From Sphingobacteriales bacterium (lineage in GTDB: Bacteria > Bacteroidota > Bacteroidia > Chitinophagales > Chitinophagaceae), in contig RXJG01000002.1 in the NCBI GenBank assembly GCA_003963365.1, positions 320,767 through 384,766 on the forward strand: a stretch of 64,000 nt of DNA, written 5' to 3'. The notes under the pieces are model-generated. The model was not told where the DNA came from and ran no database searches. It saw only the letters and a list, made by a program, of their open reading frames with translations. The stretch's first letter is position 1. Every line of letters starts with the position of its first letter. Positions 7,553 to 16,151 of the stretch are shown here, one piece after another. Position numbers and translations under genes: made by a program.

Positions 7553-8944
7553 TTAATATTTAATAATGGTTTCGCTATCGGCCATATAACCGGCATCCTT
7601 TGCTATTAACTCACCGGCATTCAAACCTTCCAGTATCTGCACCATTCTACTATCTCTGTGGCCTATACGAACTACTCTTGACTGAAATATATTACTGCCT
7701 TCTTTAGTTACTCCAGTCCGTACCCATACGATGGCAATTTTTCCCAGGTAATACACACTACTGGCCGGTACCATTAATGACCTTACTGGCATGGACGAAG
7801 AGACTGTTATTAATGAATTTTGTTTTAATATACCCGAAGTATTAGGGAGATAAATCCTTGCCTGGCTGAATTTCTGCCCGCCCTGGTATATCTGTTCCAT
7901 AAACTGGATTGATGTTTGAAATGTTTTTTCAGGCATCAGTTCATTTGTAACAGTTACAGGCAATCCTTTGCGCAGGTATTTTTCGTTTTCTTTGGTGAAT
8001 GCTGCAATACCCCATACTTCTTTAAAATCATTTATCCAGAATAATGTCTGGTCTTTAGCCACATACATACCTTCACGGATGCTGTTATCAGGCAATACAG
8101 TAGGAGAAACAGAAGGAGCAGCACTGGCTCCTGAGTTCATACCACCCATACCTGCAGAAGTGTTAACGGTTGTACCCATACCTGACATTGCTGAAGGATT
8201 GAACAAAACATATCCTTCAAACGGGCTATAAACTGAAATAGTTAAGGGAGCCTGGCTGGAATTCTGAATTTGTTTTATTTGTGCCGTTGAAAGACCAAGC
8301 AGTAATAATTTTTGTTTTGCTTTATTCAGAAGTGCCGAGTCAGCAGGTTGCCGGATAAGAAATAAAAATTCCTCAATATAAGTATTGATTTCGGGGCTAT
8401 ATAGTTCCAGAATTTTTTCACCTTTTTTGATATATTGGTAGTTGTATTTTACATATAGCCGTTCAATCCGTCCGCCGATACGTACCGGAACTTTGTGGCT
8501 CCTCCGAAAGTCAAAACTGATATAGCCATTTCCCTTGAAAGTATAGTTCATATTACTGTCAACCGGCTCAATCACTTTTTGGGTAGAGATGACAGTTTGG
8601 TTAGCAGGCATCGTATTCCAGTATATTTCGTTGACGGCTGTATCAGCTATACTGTTTTTATCATTCATGCTCATGCCATCCATAGTATTATGGGATGAAT
8701 GATTTACAGTATCACTGCTCATATTGTTCATGCTTTTGCTACTGTCATCATTCATCTGCATCCCCTCCATAGCATCATGCTGCATGCCGCTGTCCTTTTT
8801 GGCTTCTGTTATCTTGCTGTTATGGCCACTGTGTTTGTCTTCCTTGTCATTACAGGCAATGAACACCAGAGTAACTCCGGCCGTCAGGAGGAATAACCCA
8901 TAATTTGCCATTTTCATTTTTATATGTTGAATACGGTTTAACAT
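7553..8944 (-). CDS. cusB: RND efflux periplasmic adaptor (CusB-like), first copy with Met/His-rich arm
   Basis: The 463-residue product is a lipoprotein-type membrane fusion protein with the lipid Cys near residue 31 (F-I-A-C). It is longer than usual because of a region at about residues 35-100 rich in His and Met: repeats of H-S-G-H, G-M-Q-M-N-D and G-M-S-M-N-D. Such arms in CusB-type adaptors bind Cu(I) or Ag(I). Downstream are the barrel-sandwich hybrid, an alpha-hairpin, and beta-barrel segments with a Gly/Met-rich insertion (G-M-G-G-M-N). It is followed by a second adaptor, and its start is 2 bases after the TolC gene ends. Two adaptors could form a heteromeric ring or serve different metals. 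Confidence 0.9.
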   Translation of the reverse strand: MLNRIQHIKMKMANYGLFLLTAGVTLVFIACNDKEDKHSGHNSKITEAKKDSGMQHDAMEGMQMNDDSSKSMNNMSSDTVNHSSHNTMDGMSMNDKNSIADTAVNEIYWNTMPANQTVISTQKVIEPVDSNMNYTFKGNGYISFDFRRSHKVPVRIGGRIERLYVKYNYQYIKKGEKILELYSPEINTYIEEFLFLIRQPADSALLNKAKQKLLLLGLSTAQIKQIQNSSQAPLTISVYSPFEGYVLFNPSAMSGMGTTVNTSAGMGGMNSGASAAPSVSPTVLPDNSIREGMYVAKDQTLFWINDFKEVWGIAAFTKENEKYLRKGLPVTVTNELMPEKTFQTSIQFMEQIYQGGQKFSQARIYLPNTSGILKQNSLITVSSSMPVRSLMVPASSVYYLGKIAIVWVRTGVTKEGSNIFQSRVVRIGHRDSRMVQILEGLNAGELIAKDAGYMADSETIIKY

Positions 8945-8946
8945 TG

Positions 8947-10206
8947 CTATTTAATTTCCCGTTGATATTCGTATTCGGACTGAACAGTAAATACCTGGCC
9001 CAGCTTATCTATTCTTTCCAGTTGTTTCATGAGTACCATATTCCATGCATCCAGTAACACAAAAAAATTACCTGTATTTTGCCGGTAAGCCAGCAGGTTG
9101 CTCTCCAGGTTTTTTTGGTATGATGGCAATACATTTTTGTCATAGTTATTAAGTTGTCTTGTTTCATAAATAAGCATGGTAATTTTTTCACGTATCATTT
9201 GTGAAGCCATCAGCTGCATGGTTGATTTTTCTTTTTGCATAGCCTGTATCTCAAATCCCATTGATTTTACTTCTGACTTATACATTTTAGATGACCATGG
9301 TACAATCGGTATTGTCATCATACCCATGATGGAGAATTGTTTGGGCATGCCAAACATTTGGCCGTGGGAAAATTGAATTCCAAAATCCGGCTTAGAGCCT
9401 GTAGCTGCCCATGTTTGATTAAACTTCATTGAGCGAATACGGCTTTCAACAGCAAGAATATCATTACGCAGTAGTTGTGAGCTGTCTAACGCAAGCAGAT
9501 ACTCATTGCTGTAGTCTTTTGGCGTCAATAAAGTATCAATAAAAAAAGGAGCATTAACATCCCGGCTCATTAATGTATTAAGGCCAATATTGGATTCAGC
9601 AATTTGAGAGAATAACATTGTTTCCATATTGCCTAATTCACTTAAAGAAGCTTCAGCTTTGAAAATTGTGGGAAGGTCAGACTGGTTGTAGGTATATTTA
9701 TCTTTTGCTGTTTTAATAAGCATTTGCAATAACTCACGGTATTCCCTGATGGTTTTTAATTTTTGTTCTGCAGTATAGCGCCGGTAATAATATAATCTTG
9801 CGGTAAAATGCAACACATTCTTTTGCCATTCTAAGTCGTTATGTTGGACGTTTTCCAATGAAGCGATATAGTCTTTCTTAGCGTTTAATTTTGCCGGGTT
9901 TGGAATCATCTGCTGAACAGAAAGCATCAGCCCTGCCTGGTTATCTGGTGTCATTTCTTTAAGGATGGAGAGACGGTAGGGAAACCTGTCAAAGGCTAAC
10001 GCCACAGTGGGGGGCATCCAGGCTTTGGCGCCTTCCACTAACGAACGCACAGACGAAATCTTTGATTCATACAATTGTAACAGCGGATAATTTTTATCAA
10101 TTGTTGAAAATATATCCTGTATGCCCAACCTCGCAGTATCCTGTGCTTTTACTTTTGCTGTAACTGTTATCATCATTAATAAACAGTATGTCAGTATTCT
10201 TTTCAT
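8947..10206 (-). CDS. cusC: TolC-family outer-membrane efflux channel (CusC-like)
   Basis: The 419-residue product has a signal peptide cut near A-K-V-K-A-Q-D. It is largely helical with two repeated long-helix units, as expected for an outer-membrane factor of tripartite pumps. Characteristic features are an A-K-A-W-M-P-P segment near residue 60, a Met-rich strip (S-H-G-Q-M-F-G-M-P and M-G-M-M-T) near residue 280 that could pass copper, and a C-terminal heptad region. It lies between the pump genes and the adaptors in one minus-strand operon. Confidence 0.88.
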   Translation of the reverse strand: MKRILTYCLLMMITVTAKVKAQDTARLGIQDIFSTIDKNYPLLQLYESKISSVRSLVEGAKAWMPPTVALAFDRFPYRLSILKEMTPDNQAGLMLSVQQMIPNPAKLNAKKDYIASLENVQHNDLEWQKNVLHFTARLYYYRRYTAEQKLKTIREYRELLQMLIKTAKDKYTYNQSDLPTIFKAEASLSELGNMETMLFSQIAESNIGLNTLMSRDVNAPFFIDTLLTPKDYSNEYLLALDSSQLLRNDILAVESRIRSMKFNQTWAATGSKPDFGIQFSHGQMFGMPKQFSIMGMMTIPIVPWSSKMYKSEVKSMGFEIQAMQKEKSTMQLMASQMIREKITMLIYETRQLNNYDKNVLPSYQKNLESNLLAYRQNTGNFFVLLDAWNMVLMKQLERIDKLGQVFTVQSEYEYQREIK

Positions 10207-10223
10207 GTGTATATTTTTACATT

Positions 10224-12167
10224 TTATTCTTCAATAGCCAGTACTTCCAATTTCCCTTTTTTAAGTTCCCGTTCTTTAATGAGATTGTAAATCACTGGTA
10301 ATACAATCAGTACAAATAAGGTTGCGGTGATGAGACCGAAAACAAAGGGAATTGCTATCGGCTTCATTACATCGCTGCCGGTACCGGTGGAAGCCATTAC
10401 CGGTATCAAACCTATTATATTTGCTAAAACCGTCATCAATAATGGACGTACACGCTGCGTAGCGCCAAACAAAAACGTTTCTTTAAGTTCTTCCTTAGTT
10501 ATATTTTGAATACTATTCCCTTTGGACTCAACCAATTTCTTTATTGAATCATTCAAATAAGCTATCATCAATACACCAGTTTCAACCGCTACTCCAAACA
10601 GCGCTATAAAACCAACAGCTACAGCTACAGAGAAATTGACATTATAATAGTAAAGTGAATACACTCCGCCCATAAGCGCAACCGGTATGCTGATGAATAC
10701 TATCAGTACAGCTTTAAAAGAATGGAATGTGATATAAAGAATAAAAGCAATAACCAGCATTACGATGGGAATAATAATCTTTAGCCTTTGCTGTGCCCTT
10801 ACCTGGTTTTCATATTGACCGCTCCAATCTATATAATAACCCTGTGGTAATTGTTTAAAGGTTTCCTCAATCTTTTTCTTTGCATCATTCACTACACCAC
10901 CCATATCTCTGCCCCGAACATTGAAAAGTACAGTACCCCTAAGCATGGCGTTTTCAGAATTTATCATGGGTGGTCCTTCTGTTACTTTTACATCAGCCAC
11001 AGATGAAAGGGGGATGACTCCATATTTCATCGTTTGTACGGGGATTCTTTTGATTTCATCAATATCGTTCCTGTATTCCTGAGCCAGCCGGAGATTAACA
11101 TTAAATCGTTCTCTTCCTTCTACTGTATTTGTCAGAATCATTCCGCCCAGAGCACTTTCTATGACCATGTTCACATCATCTATATTCAAGCCATATCTGG
11201 CTGCATCGGGTCTCCTGATTTTTATATCAAGATATTTACCTCCGGTAAGTTGCTCCACATATAAATCCACTAATCCTGGAATATCTTTCAAGGCGGCTTC
11301 TACTTTGCGGCCGATGTTATAGATGCTATCAAGGTTCTTCCCATAGATTTTTACACCCACATCAGTACGGATGCCGGTTGAAAGCATATTGATACGGTTG
11401 ATGATAGGTTGTGTCCATCCAACAACGACACCCGGAATCTGGACTTTTTCATTCATTTCTTTTATGAGCTTCTCTTTAGTCATTCCTTTTCGCCATTGGC
11501 TTTTGGGTTTTAATACGATAATGGTTTCAATCATACTGATTGGAGCATTATCCGTAGCAGTGTATGCACGGCCTGCTTTACCTAATACATTTTCCACTTC
11601 AGGAAAACCTTTAATGATTTTATCCTGCAACTGTGTTATACGTTTTGCTTCAGAATTAGATACATCAGGTAACGTAACCGGCATAAGCAATAGGGAACCC
11701 TCATCCAGCGGAGGCATAAATTCAGTTCCTAGGTTAATCACCAATGGTACGCTGCCGGCTATTATTGCAAAGCACATAGCTAAAACTGTTTTGCGCCATT
11801 TCAAACACCATCTTGCTACAGGTTTATAAATAGTAATAAAAAAGTTAGAGACCGGATTTCTGCTTTCAGGAATCAGTTTGCATTTCATGAAAGTCCTTGT
11901 GAGCATAGGAGCCACGGTAATGGCAAGAATGGCTGCTCCCAACAATGAAAATGTTTTAGTAAGTACAAGCGGTGCAAAAAGTTTTTTCTCCTGACCTGTA
12001 AGGAAAAGGATTGGTGCAAAAGATATAATCATAATGATGACAGAAAAAAAGACGGACCTGCCTACAGTTCGTGACGATTCTTCAATAATGGCCACCCTTT
12101 CTGTTTCCGGGATTTCTTTAGTATGCCCGATTCGTTCCTTTACTTTTATTTCTTTTTGTTTTGTCAT
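10224..12167 (-). CDS. cusA: CusA-like RND pump, C-terminal part as a separate reading frame
   Basis: The 647-residue frame starts with ATG at 12165-12167. It covers membrane helices 5 to 12 and the second periplasmic domain of a heavy-metal RND pump. It begins in the cytoplasmic loop after helix 4, soon reaching the usual E-E-S-S-R-T-V-G-R-S, then helix 5 (V-F-F-S-V-I-I-M), helix 6 and 7, the periplasmic M-P-P-L-D-E-G-S signature and Met residues of the metal path, then helices 8-12. The N-terminal part is 12179-13450 in another frame. The two open frames do not overlap: a stop at 12179-12181 ends the first, and another stop at 12174-12176 sits upstream in this frame. The protein is functional only if the halves assemble, or it is a decayed gene. 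Confidence 0.85.
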   Translation of the reverse strand: MTKQKEIKVKERIGHTKEIPETERVAIIEESSRTVGRSVFFSVIIMIISFAPILFLTGQEKKLFAPLVLTKTFSLLGAAILAITVAPMLTRTFMKCKLIPESRNPVSNFFITIYKPVARWCLKWRKTVLAMCFAIIAGSVPLVINLGTEFMPPLDEGSLLLMPVTLPDVSNSEAKRITQLQDKIIKGFPEVENVLGKAGRAYTATDNAPISMIETIIVLKPKSQWRKGMTKEKLIKEMNEKVQIPGVVVGWTQPIINRINMLSTGIRTDVGVKIYGKNLDSIYNIGRKVEAALKDIPGLVDLYVEQLTGGKYLDIKIRRPDAARYGLNIDDVNMVIESALGGMILTNTVEGRERFNVNLRLAQEYRNDIDEIKRIPVQTMKYGVIPLSSVADVKVTEGPPMINSENAMLRGTVLFNVRGRDMGGVVNDAKKKIEETFKQLPQGYYIDWSGQYENQVRAQQRLKIIIPIVMLVIAFILYITFHSFKAVLIVFISIPVALMGGVYSLYYYNVNFSVAVAVGFIALFGVAVETGVLMIAYLNDSIKKLVESKGNSIQNITKEELKETFLFGATQRVRPLLMTVLANIIGLIPVMASTGTGSDVMKPIAIPFVFGLITATLFVLIVLPVIYNLIKERELKKGKLEVLAIEE

Positions 12168-12178
12168 ACGGGATTACT

Positions 12179-13450
12179 TTATTTATTCAGAAGAATACGA
12201 TTGGTTAATTGTCTGTATGCGTTTTCGGCCATCACGATGCCGGGATCCACTACATCACCAATGGCAAGGGCTATACCTCCGAGAGAAAGAATATTGGCTG
12301 TGATACCAAAAAATTTCATGAGTATAAATCCAATAAGAACAGAGAGAAGTATGCAGATGATGGCCACAAGACTACTTCTAACGCTGAAAAGAAAAAGAAG
12401 CACTACAATACAAACTATAAGCACTTCTTGCCATAATGCTTCTTTTAAAGTATCTATGGCGGCGAGTATCAAATCACTCCTGTCATAAGCCGTTTTAAAC
12501 TTTACTCCCTGTGGTAACCCTTTTTCTATATCCTTCATCCTGGCTTTTGCTCTTTCAATTACATCTTTGGCATTTTCTCCAAAACGCATCACTACTATGC
12601 CACCAACTACCTCACCCTCTCCATTTTCATCTACTATACCCAGCCTTAAGTCAGGGCTCATCTGTACTTCAGCAATATCACTCAACTTTATAGGGATAGA
12701 TTTATAAGTTCCGATAGGGATTTCTTTAATATCATCAAGACTGGTGATATATCCTAAGCCACGGATGAGATAACCTGTGGAATTCATTTCGTATAAACTC
12801 CCTCCAACATCTTTATTATTAGCGGCCACAGAACGGGTAACATCCATCAACGGCACTCCATAGTACACCAGTTTATATGGGTCAATGGTTACCTGGTAAC
12901 GTTTTTGAAAACCACCAAAAGACGCTACTTCACTTACACCTTCTACATTTTGCAAGGCGAACTTTACGTACCAATCCTGTAAAGCCCGCAGTTCCCCTAA
13001 GTTGTATCCTTTGCCATCAAGTGTGTACCAAAAGACATGTCCTAAGCCAGTACCATCAGGGCCCAGAGAAGGGGTAACACCTTGCGGTAAAAATTTTTGT
13101 GCATAATTGAGTCGCTCTAATACCCTTGTTCGTGCCCAATAAATATCCACATCATCTTTAAACACTACGAATATGAAACTCATACCAAACATAGAAGCTG
13201 CACGGATTGATTTAATACGGGGAATACCTTGCAGATTTGATACCAAAGGGTAGGTAATCTGGTCTTCCATAATTTTTGGGTTGCGGCCCATGTATTCTGT
13301 GAATATGATAACCTGGTTTTCTGATAAGTCAGGTAATGCATCCACTGGTGTTTCTTTGATAGAATAAAACCCGCCTACGGCAATAAGAATAATCCCGAGC
13401 CAAACAAAGAACCGGTTGCGGATTGACCAGGAAACTATTTTTTCTATCAT
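12179..13450 (-). CDS. cusA: CusA-like RND pump, N-terminal part as a separate reading frame
   Basis: The 423-residue frame holds helix 1, the whole first periplasmic domain and helices 2-4 of a heavy-metal RND pump (full length about 1040-1070). Family signatures seen are V-D-A-L-P-D-L-S-E-N-Q-V, R-S-I/x-S-M-F-G-M, F-W-Y-T-L and the proton-relay helix 4 G-I-A-L-A-I-G-x-x-V-D with its Asp retained. It ends a few residues after E-N-A-Y-R in the helix 4-5 loop, where the normal protein would continue into the next frame. It is the first transporter gene after the ArsR regulator, with 59 bases between them. The cut is in a cytoplasmic loop, the mildest place for a split. Confidence 0.88.
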   Translation of the reverse strand: MIEKIVSWSIRNRFFVWLGIILIAVGGFYSIKETPVDALPDLSENQVIIFTEYMGRNPKIMEDQITYPLVSNLQGIPRIKSIRAASMFGMSFIFVVFKDDVDIYWARTRVLERLNYAQKFLPQGVTPSLGPDGTGLGHVFWYTLDGKGYNLGELRALQDWYVKFALQNVEGVSEVASFGGFQKRYQVTIDPYKLVYYGVPLMDVTRSVAANNKDVGGSLYEMNSTGYLIRGLGYITSLDDIKEIPIGTYKSIPIKLSDIAEVQMSPDLRLGIVDENGEGEVVGGIVVMRFGENAKDVIERAKARMKDIEKGLPQGVKFKTAYDRSDLILAAIDTLKEALWQEVLIVCIVVLLFLFSVRSSLVAIICILLSVLIGFILMKFFGITANILSLGGIALAIGDVVDPGIVMAENAYRQLTNRILLNK

Positions 13451-13509
13451 TGTATTAATATTTAATTATTGATGTAGCCAGATACCTGAATGCTTATTGA
13501 TAAAATTTT

Positions 13510-13815
13510 TCAGCAAAAACATTTGAGCAAGGACTCTATATTTTTCTTATCCATACATAAACAGTAATTAATCTTTTGCCCTTGTTGAAAACGACGAACA
13601 ACACCTGCACTTTTCAGTATATTCAAATGACGGGATACAACCGGCTGCTGCAACTGCAATTTTTCATAAATCATTTTTACACTCAATCCATCTGTTTGAT
13701 TTTTGCACAACAATTTTAATATTGCCAGCCGGTCAGTATGTGCCATCGCCTTCATTATTTCAGCCATATTCTGCATCTCATCTTTGTTTTGTTTTTTGTT
13801 TGTATTCTTTGTCAT
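13510..13815 (-). CDS. ArsR/SmtB-family metal-responsive repressor
   Basis: The 101-residue protein has the winged-helix of ArsR proteins: M-K-A-M-A-H-x-D-R-L-A-I-L-K-L-L near residue 25, the recognition segment Q-Q-P-V-V-S-R-H-L-N-I-L near residue 58, and a beta-wing with Q-G-Q-K-I-N-Y. Cysteines cluster at the end (C-L-C and C-F-C) with one more in the first helical part (L-C-K-N), which could form a thiolate metal site. Placed 59 bases before the cusA-like frames and transcribed with them, it most likely represses this efflux operon until Cu, Ag, Cd or a similar ion binds. The inverted repeat at 13904-13921 is a plausible operator. Confidence 0.88.
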   Translation of the reverse strand: MTKNTNKKQNKDEMQNMAEIMKAMAHTDRLAILKLLCKNQTDGLSVKMIYEKLQLQQPVVSRHLNILKSAGVVRRFQQGQKINYCLCMDKKNIESLLKCFC

Positions 13816-13903
13816 AGCATTCCCCTTTTTTATGAAGGTCTTTCCCTTCTGAATGAAAAACTATGATTCATCTACTGGTCTTACCTGATTATTATCATAT
13901 TAC

Positions 13904-13921
13904 TATCTGATTATACAGATA
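13904..13921. promoter_or_regulatory. Inverted repeat, candidate ArsR operator
   Basis: TATCTG (13904-13909) and CAGATA (13916-13921) are perfect complements separated by ATTATA. The repeat lies in the 118-base gap between the GH13 gene end and the ArsR start, about 90 bases upstream of the regulator. ArsR proteins bind AT-rich inverted repeats at their own promoters. Assignment is by position only. Confidence 0.45.
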
Positions 13922-13933
13922 ATTATATACTGG

Positions 13934-15622
13934 TTAATAGTTTTTTAAAATCACCAACTGCATCGGCCTTAAATACAACTTTATATAGCATACCGGATTG
14001 GCTGGATTTTCCGAATGCAGTATTTCCACATTCGCTTTTAGCCCATATACCGGCTTCATCCATTTGCGGTTCCGGTTTAACTGGCAATCCACCAGTATAT
14101 GTTCTTCTTTAACATCACATGTAGAAGAGTTATATACAAATACAACCTCCTGGTCATATAATATTCTTGAAAAGGATAATATACATTTATTACATTCAGG
14201 AAGATGAAAGCGGCTGCCGTTTTGCGAAGTTTCCCTCATGAACATTCTGCCAAACCGCAGTACATTACTTTCATTCCGGAACCGTGCAATGGAAGCTATT
14301 GCTTTATATATTTCAGATTGCTGATTGAGTACATTAGTAGTTTTATCGTTTGGATTAAACATACATTCCCTGATGTAACGGTCGCCTTTACCACATCCAT
14401 CAAAACCTTGTTCTGTTCCATAGTAAAGACAAGGTGTGCCAAGGGCGCAAAGCAAAAAGGCAATACCGGCAATTATTTGTTCCGGTTCGGCGTGATGACC
14501 AAAACGATGTTTAAAGGCATCACCAATCTGGTCATGATTATCCAAAAATGTAACAAGGAATTCACCATATTCGCCTCTGTCCAATGCGTTCTTCTGCAGC
14601 TCCGTGTATCGCTCAATTAATTTACCCGGAGAATCTTTGCCTTTTATTACGCCTTCTAATGCAAAGTGTAACTGAAAATCTAAAACAGAATTCAAACCAT
14701 AATAAAGATTCTGGTCATTGTATGTTGTAAGTGTTTTAGGACCTACATAATTACTTACCATAGCATCTGAACCAACTAACTCGCCAAAAAGGAAAAAATT
14801 TCTCTTTCCTAAAGAATAGGCATACTCTCTTACATAAGAACAAAAGCGGCTGATGGCTAATTCACCCATATGCTTTACGGCATCCAGCCGGAAACCATCA
14901 ATATCTGTTTCCCTTATCCAGTAGCAATGAATAGCGGTTAATACTTTTTGAATGTAAATCGCTTCTCTTGATTCATCATTTTTAAAAGCTTTCAGGCTGA
15001 AGAAATCGCCCTCTTGTGTTTCCGGATAGGCGTCAAAATTTTTGATTTGCCCTTTGCGTCCATATAAAGCAGGGTTTCTTAATTCAATTGGAACAGGTTT
15101 GTCTGTGTGTCGCCATTCACCAAAAGGGAATTCAATTCCGTTATAATAATAGTATTCTTGTCCATCAGGATAACACCAGTTATCACCGGAATGATGCAGC
15201 ACTATATCCAGAAATACCCGCATATCATAGGTATGCGCTAAATCCACCAATTCTTCAAGGTCTGCTTTTGTGCCAATGCGTTCATCAATTTCCAAATAAT
15301 TTTCAATAGCGTACCCATGATAGGATTCAGGGTTATTCTTAAAGACGGGACTGAGCCAGATAGCCGTGCATCCAAGATGCCTGATGTATTCAAGATTATT
15401 AATAATGCCCCGTAGCGTACCGCCACATTGTTTTGTTAATTGAGCATCATCTCCAAACCCCGGATGGCGGCTTTCAAATTCAACGGTATGTCTTTTATTA
15501 CTGTCGTGAAAACGGTCAACCAGCAAAAAGTAAATGAATTCTTCTCTCCATTCCCGTTGACAATTTCTCCAGTATTTTTTGCCGGGTTTGGGAGAGAGTT
15601 CTATATCTTTAATTGATTTCAT
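13934..15622 (-). CDS. GH13 alpha-amylase family glycoside hydrolase
   Basis: The 562-residue product has no signal peptide, so it is probably cytoplasmic. The four GH13 regions are visible: D-I-V-L-H-H-S near residue 140, G-F-R-L-D-A-V-K-H with the nucleophile near residue 246, L-F-G-E-L-V-G with the acid/base Glu near residue 280, and L-D-N-H-D-Q with the third acid near residue 364. A C-terminal beta-domain follows. The N-terminal W-R-E-E-F-I-Y-F-L-L-V-D-R-F-H-D-S-N matches maltogenic or trehalose-type subfamilies; the exact specificity cannot be read. It follows an SRPBCC gene by about 27 bases and is the last gene of the minus-strand stress operon. A glycogen or trehalose role in stress would fit. 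Confidence 0.9.
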   Translation of the reverse strand: MKSIKDIELSPKPGKKYWRNCQREWREEFIYFLLVDRFHDSNKRHTVEFESRHPGFGDDAQLTKQCGGTLRGIINNLEYIRHLGCTAIWLSPVFKNNPESYHGYAIENYLEIDERIGTKADLEELVDLAHTYDMRVFLDIVLHHSGDNWCYPDGQEYYYYNGIEFPFGEWRHTDKPVPIELRNPALYGRKGQIKNFDAYPETQEGDFFSLKAFKNDESREAIYIQKVLTAIHCYWIRETDIDGFRLDAVKHMGELAISRFCSYVREYAYSLGKRNFFLFGELVGSDAMVSNYVGPKTLTTYNDQNLYYGLNSVLDFQLHFALEGVIKGKDSPGKLIERYTELQKNALDRGEYGEFLVTFLDNHDQIGDAFKHRFGHHAEPEQIIAGIAFLLCALGTPCLYYGTEQGFDGCGKGDRYIRECMFNPNDKTTNVLNQQSEIYKAIASIARFRNESNVLRFGRMFMRETSQNGSRFHLPECNKCILSFSRILYDQEVVFVYNSSTCDVKEEHILVDCQLNRNRKWMKPVYGLKANVEILHSENPANPVCYIKLYLRPMQLVILKNY

Positions 15623-15648
15623 TTTCGTCTGATTTAATAAGTTGAGAA

Positions 15649-16140
15649 CTATGATTTCATAGCATTAAGGGTCTTTTTTGCGTCACCCAGCATTTTCTTT
15701 AAACACCAATTGCAATACCAGTCCGCAAAAAGAAAACAAAGAATATTGTTGAGTAACCCTTTTGGTTTTTTATAAGTGATGGAAAGCTCTGCCTTCGTTC
15801 CTTTGTTAAACATAGGAGGAGTAGTTAAATGCATCTGAAACCATGAATAAATAATCATTTTTGATTCCCCGACTGTTTCCCATATTTTTTCCTTTCCTTC
15901 CACCCACTGTGTTACTTCCACTGTAAAGTCCATAGTCATGCTCATCATTTTTCCTGTCCATCTGTATTTTGTACCCAAACCATTATGCTGTTCAGTTAAA
16001 TACTCCAGTTTCAGTTTACTGCCCATCATCATCCATGACGATTTGGTCATGTGCGTGCCGGTTACACCAAGGTTATCAATACACTTAAATACATCTTCCG
16101 GTGTGGCATCATATATCTCTATTCTTTCTATAGATTTCAT
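15649..16140 (-). CDS. SRPBCC (START-like) family protein
   Basis: I use the ATG at 16138-16140, which gives M-K-S-I-E-R-I-E-I-Y-D-A-T-P-E-D-V-F-K, the usual start of a helix-grip fold. The longer frame would run into the upstream gene. The 163-residue protein has alternating strands (K-L-E-Y-L-T, Y-R-W-T-G-K), a central W-V-E-G-K-E-K-I-W segment and a C-terminal helix. These proteins bind hydrophobic ligands or act on polyketides and lipids; no catalytic residues stand out. It sits between the PRPP synthetase-like and GH13 genes. Function unknown. Confidence 0.65.
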   Translation of the reverse strand: MKSIERIEIYDATPEDVFKCIDNLGVTGTHMTKSSWMMMGSKLKLEYLTEQHNGLGTKYRWTGKMMSMTMDFTVEVTQWVEGKEKIWETVGESKMIIYSWFQMHLTTPPMFNKGTKAELSITYKKPKGLLNNILCFLFADWYCNWCLKKMLGDAKKTLNAMKS

Positions 16141-16151
16141 AAAACTTTCGT

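Noticed and set aside
12165..12181. A programmed ribosomal frameshift joining the two CusA frames.
   Set aside because: The frames do not overlap; each has a stop before the other opens, so a single shift cannot join them.
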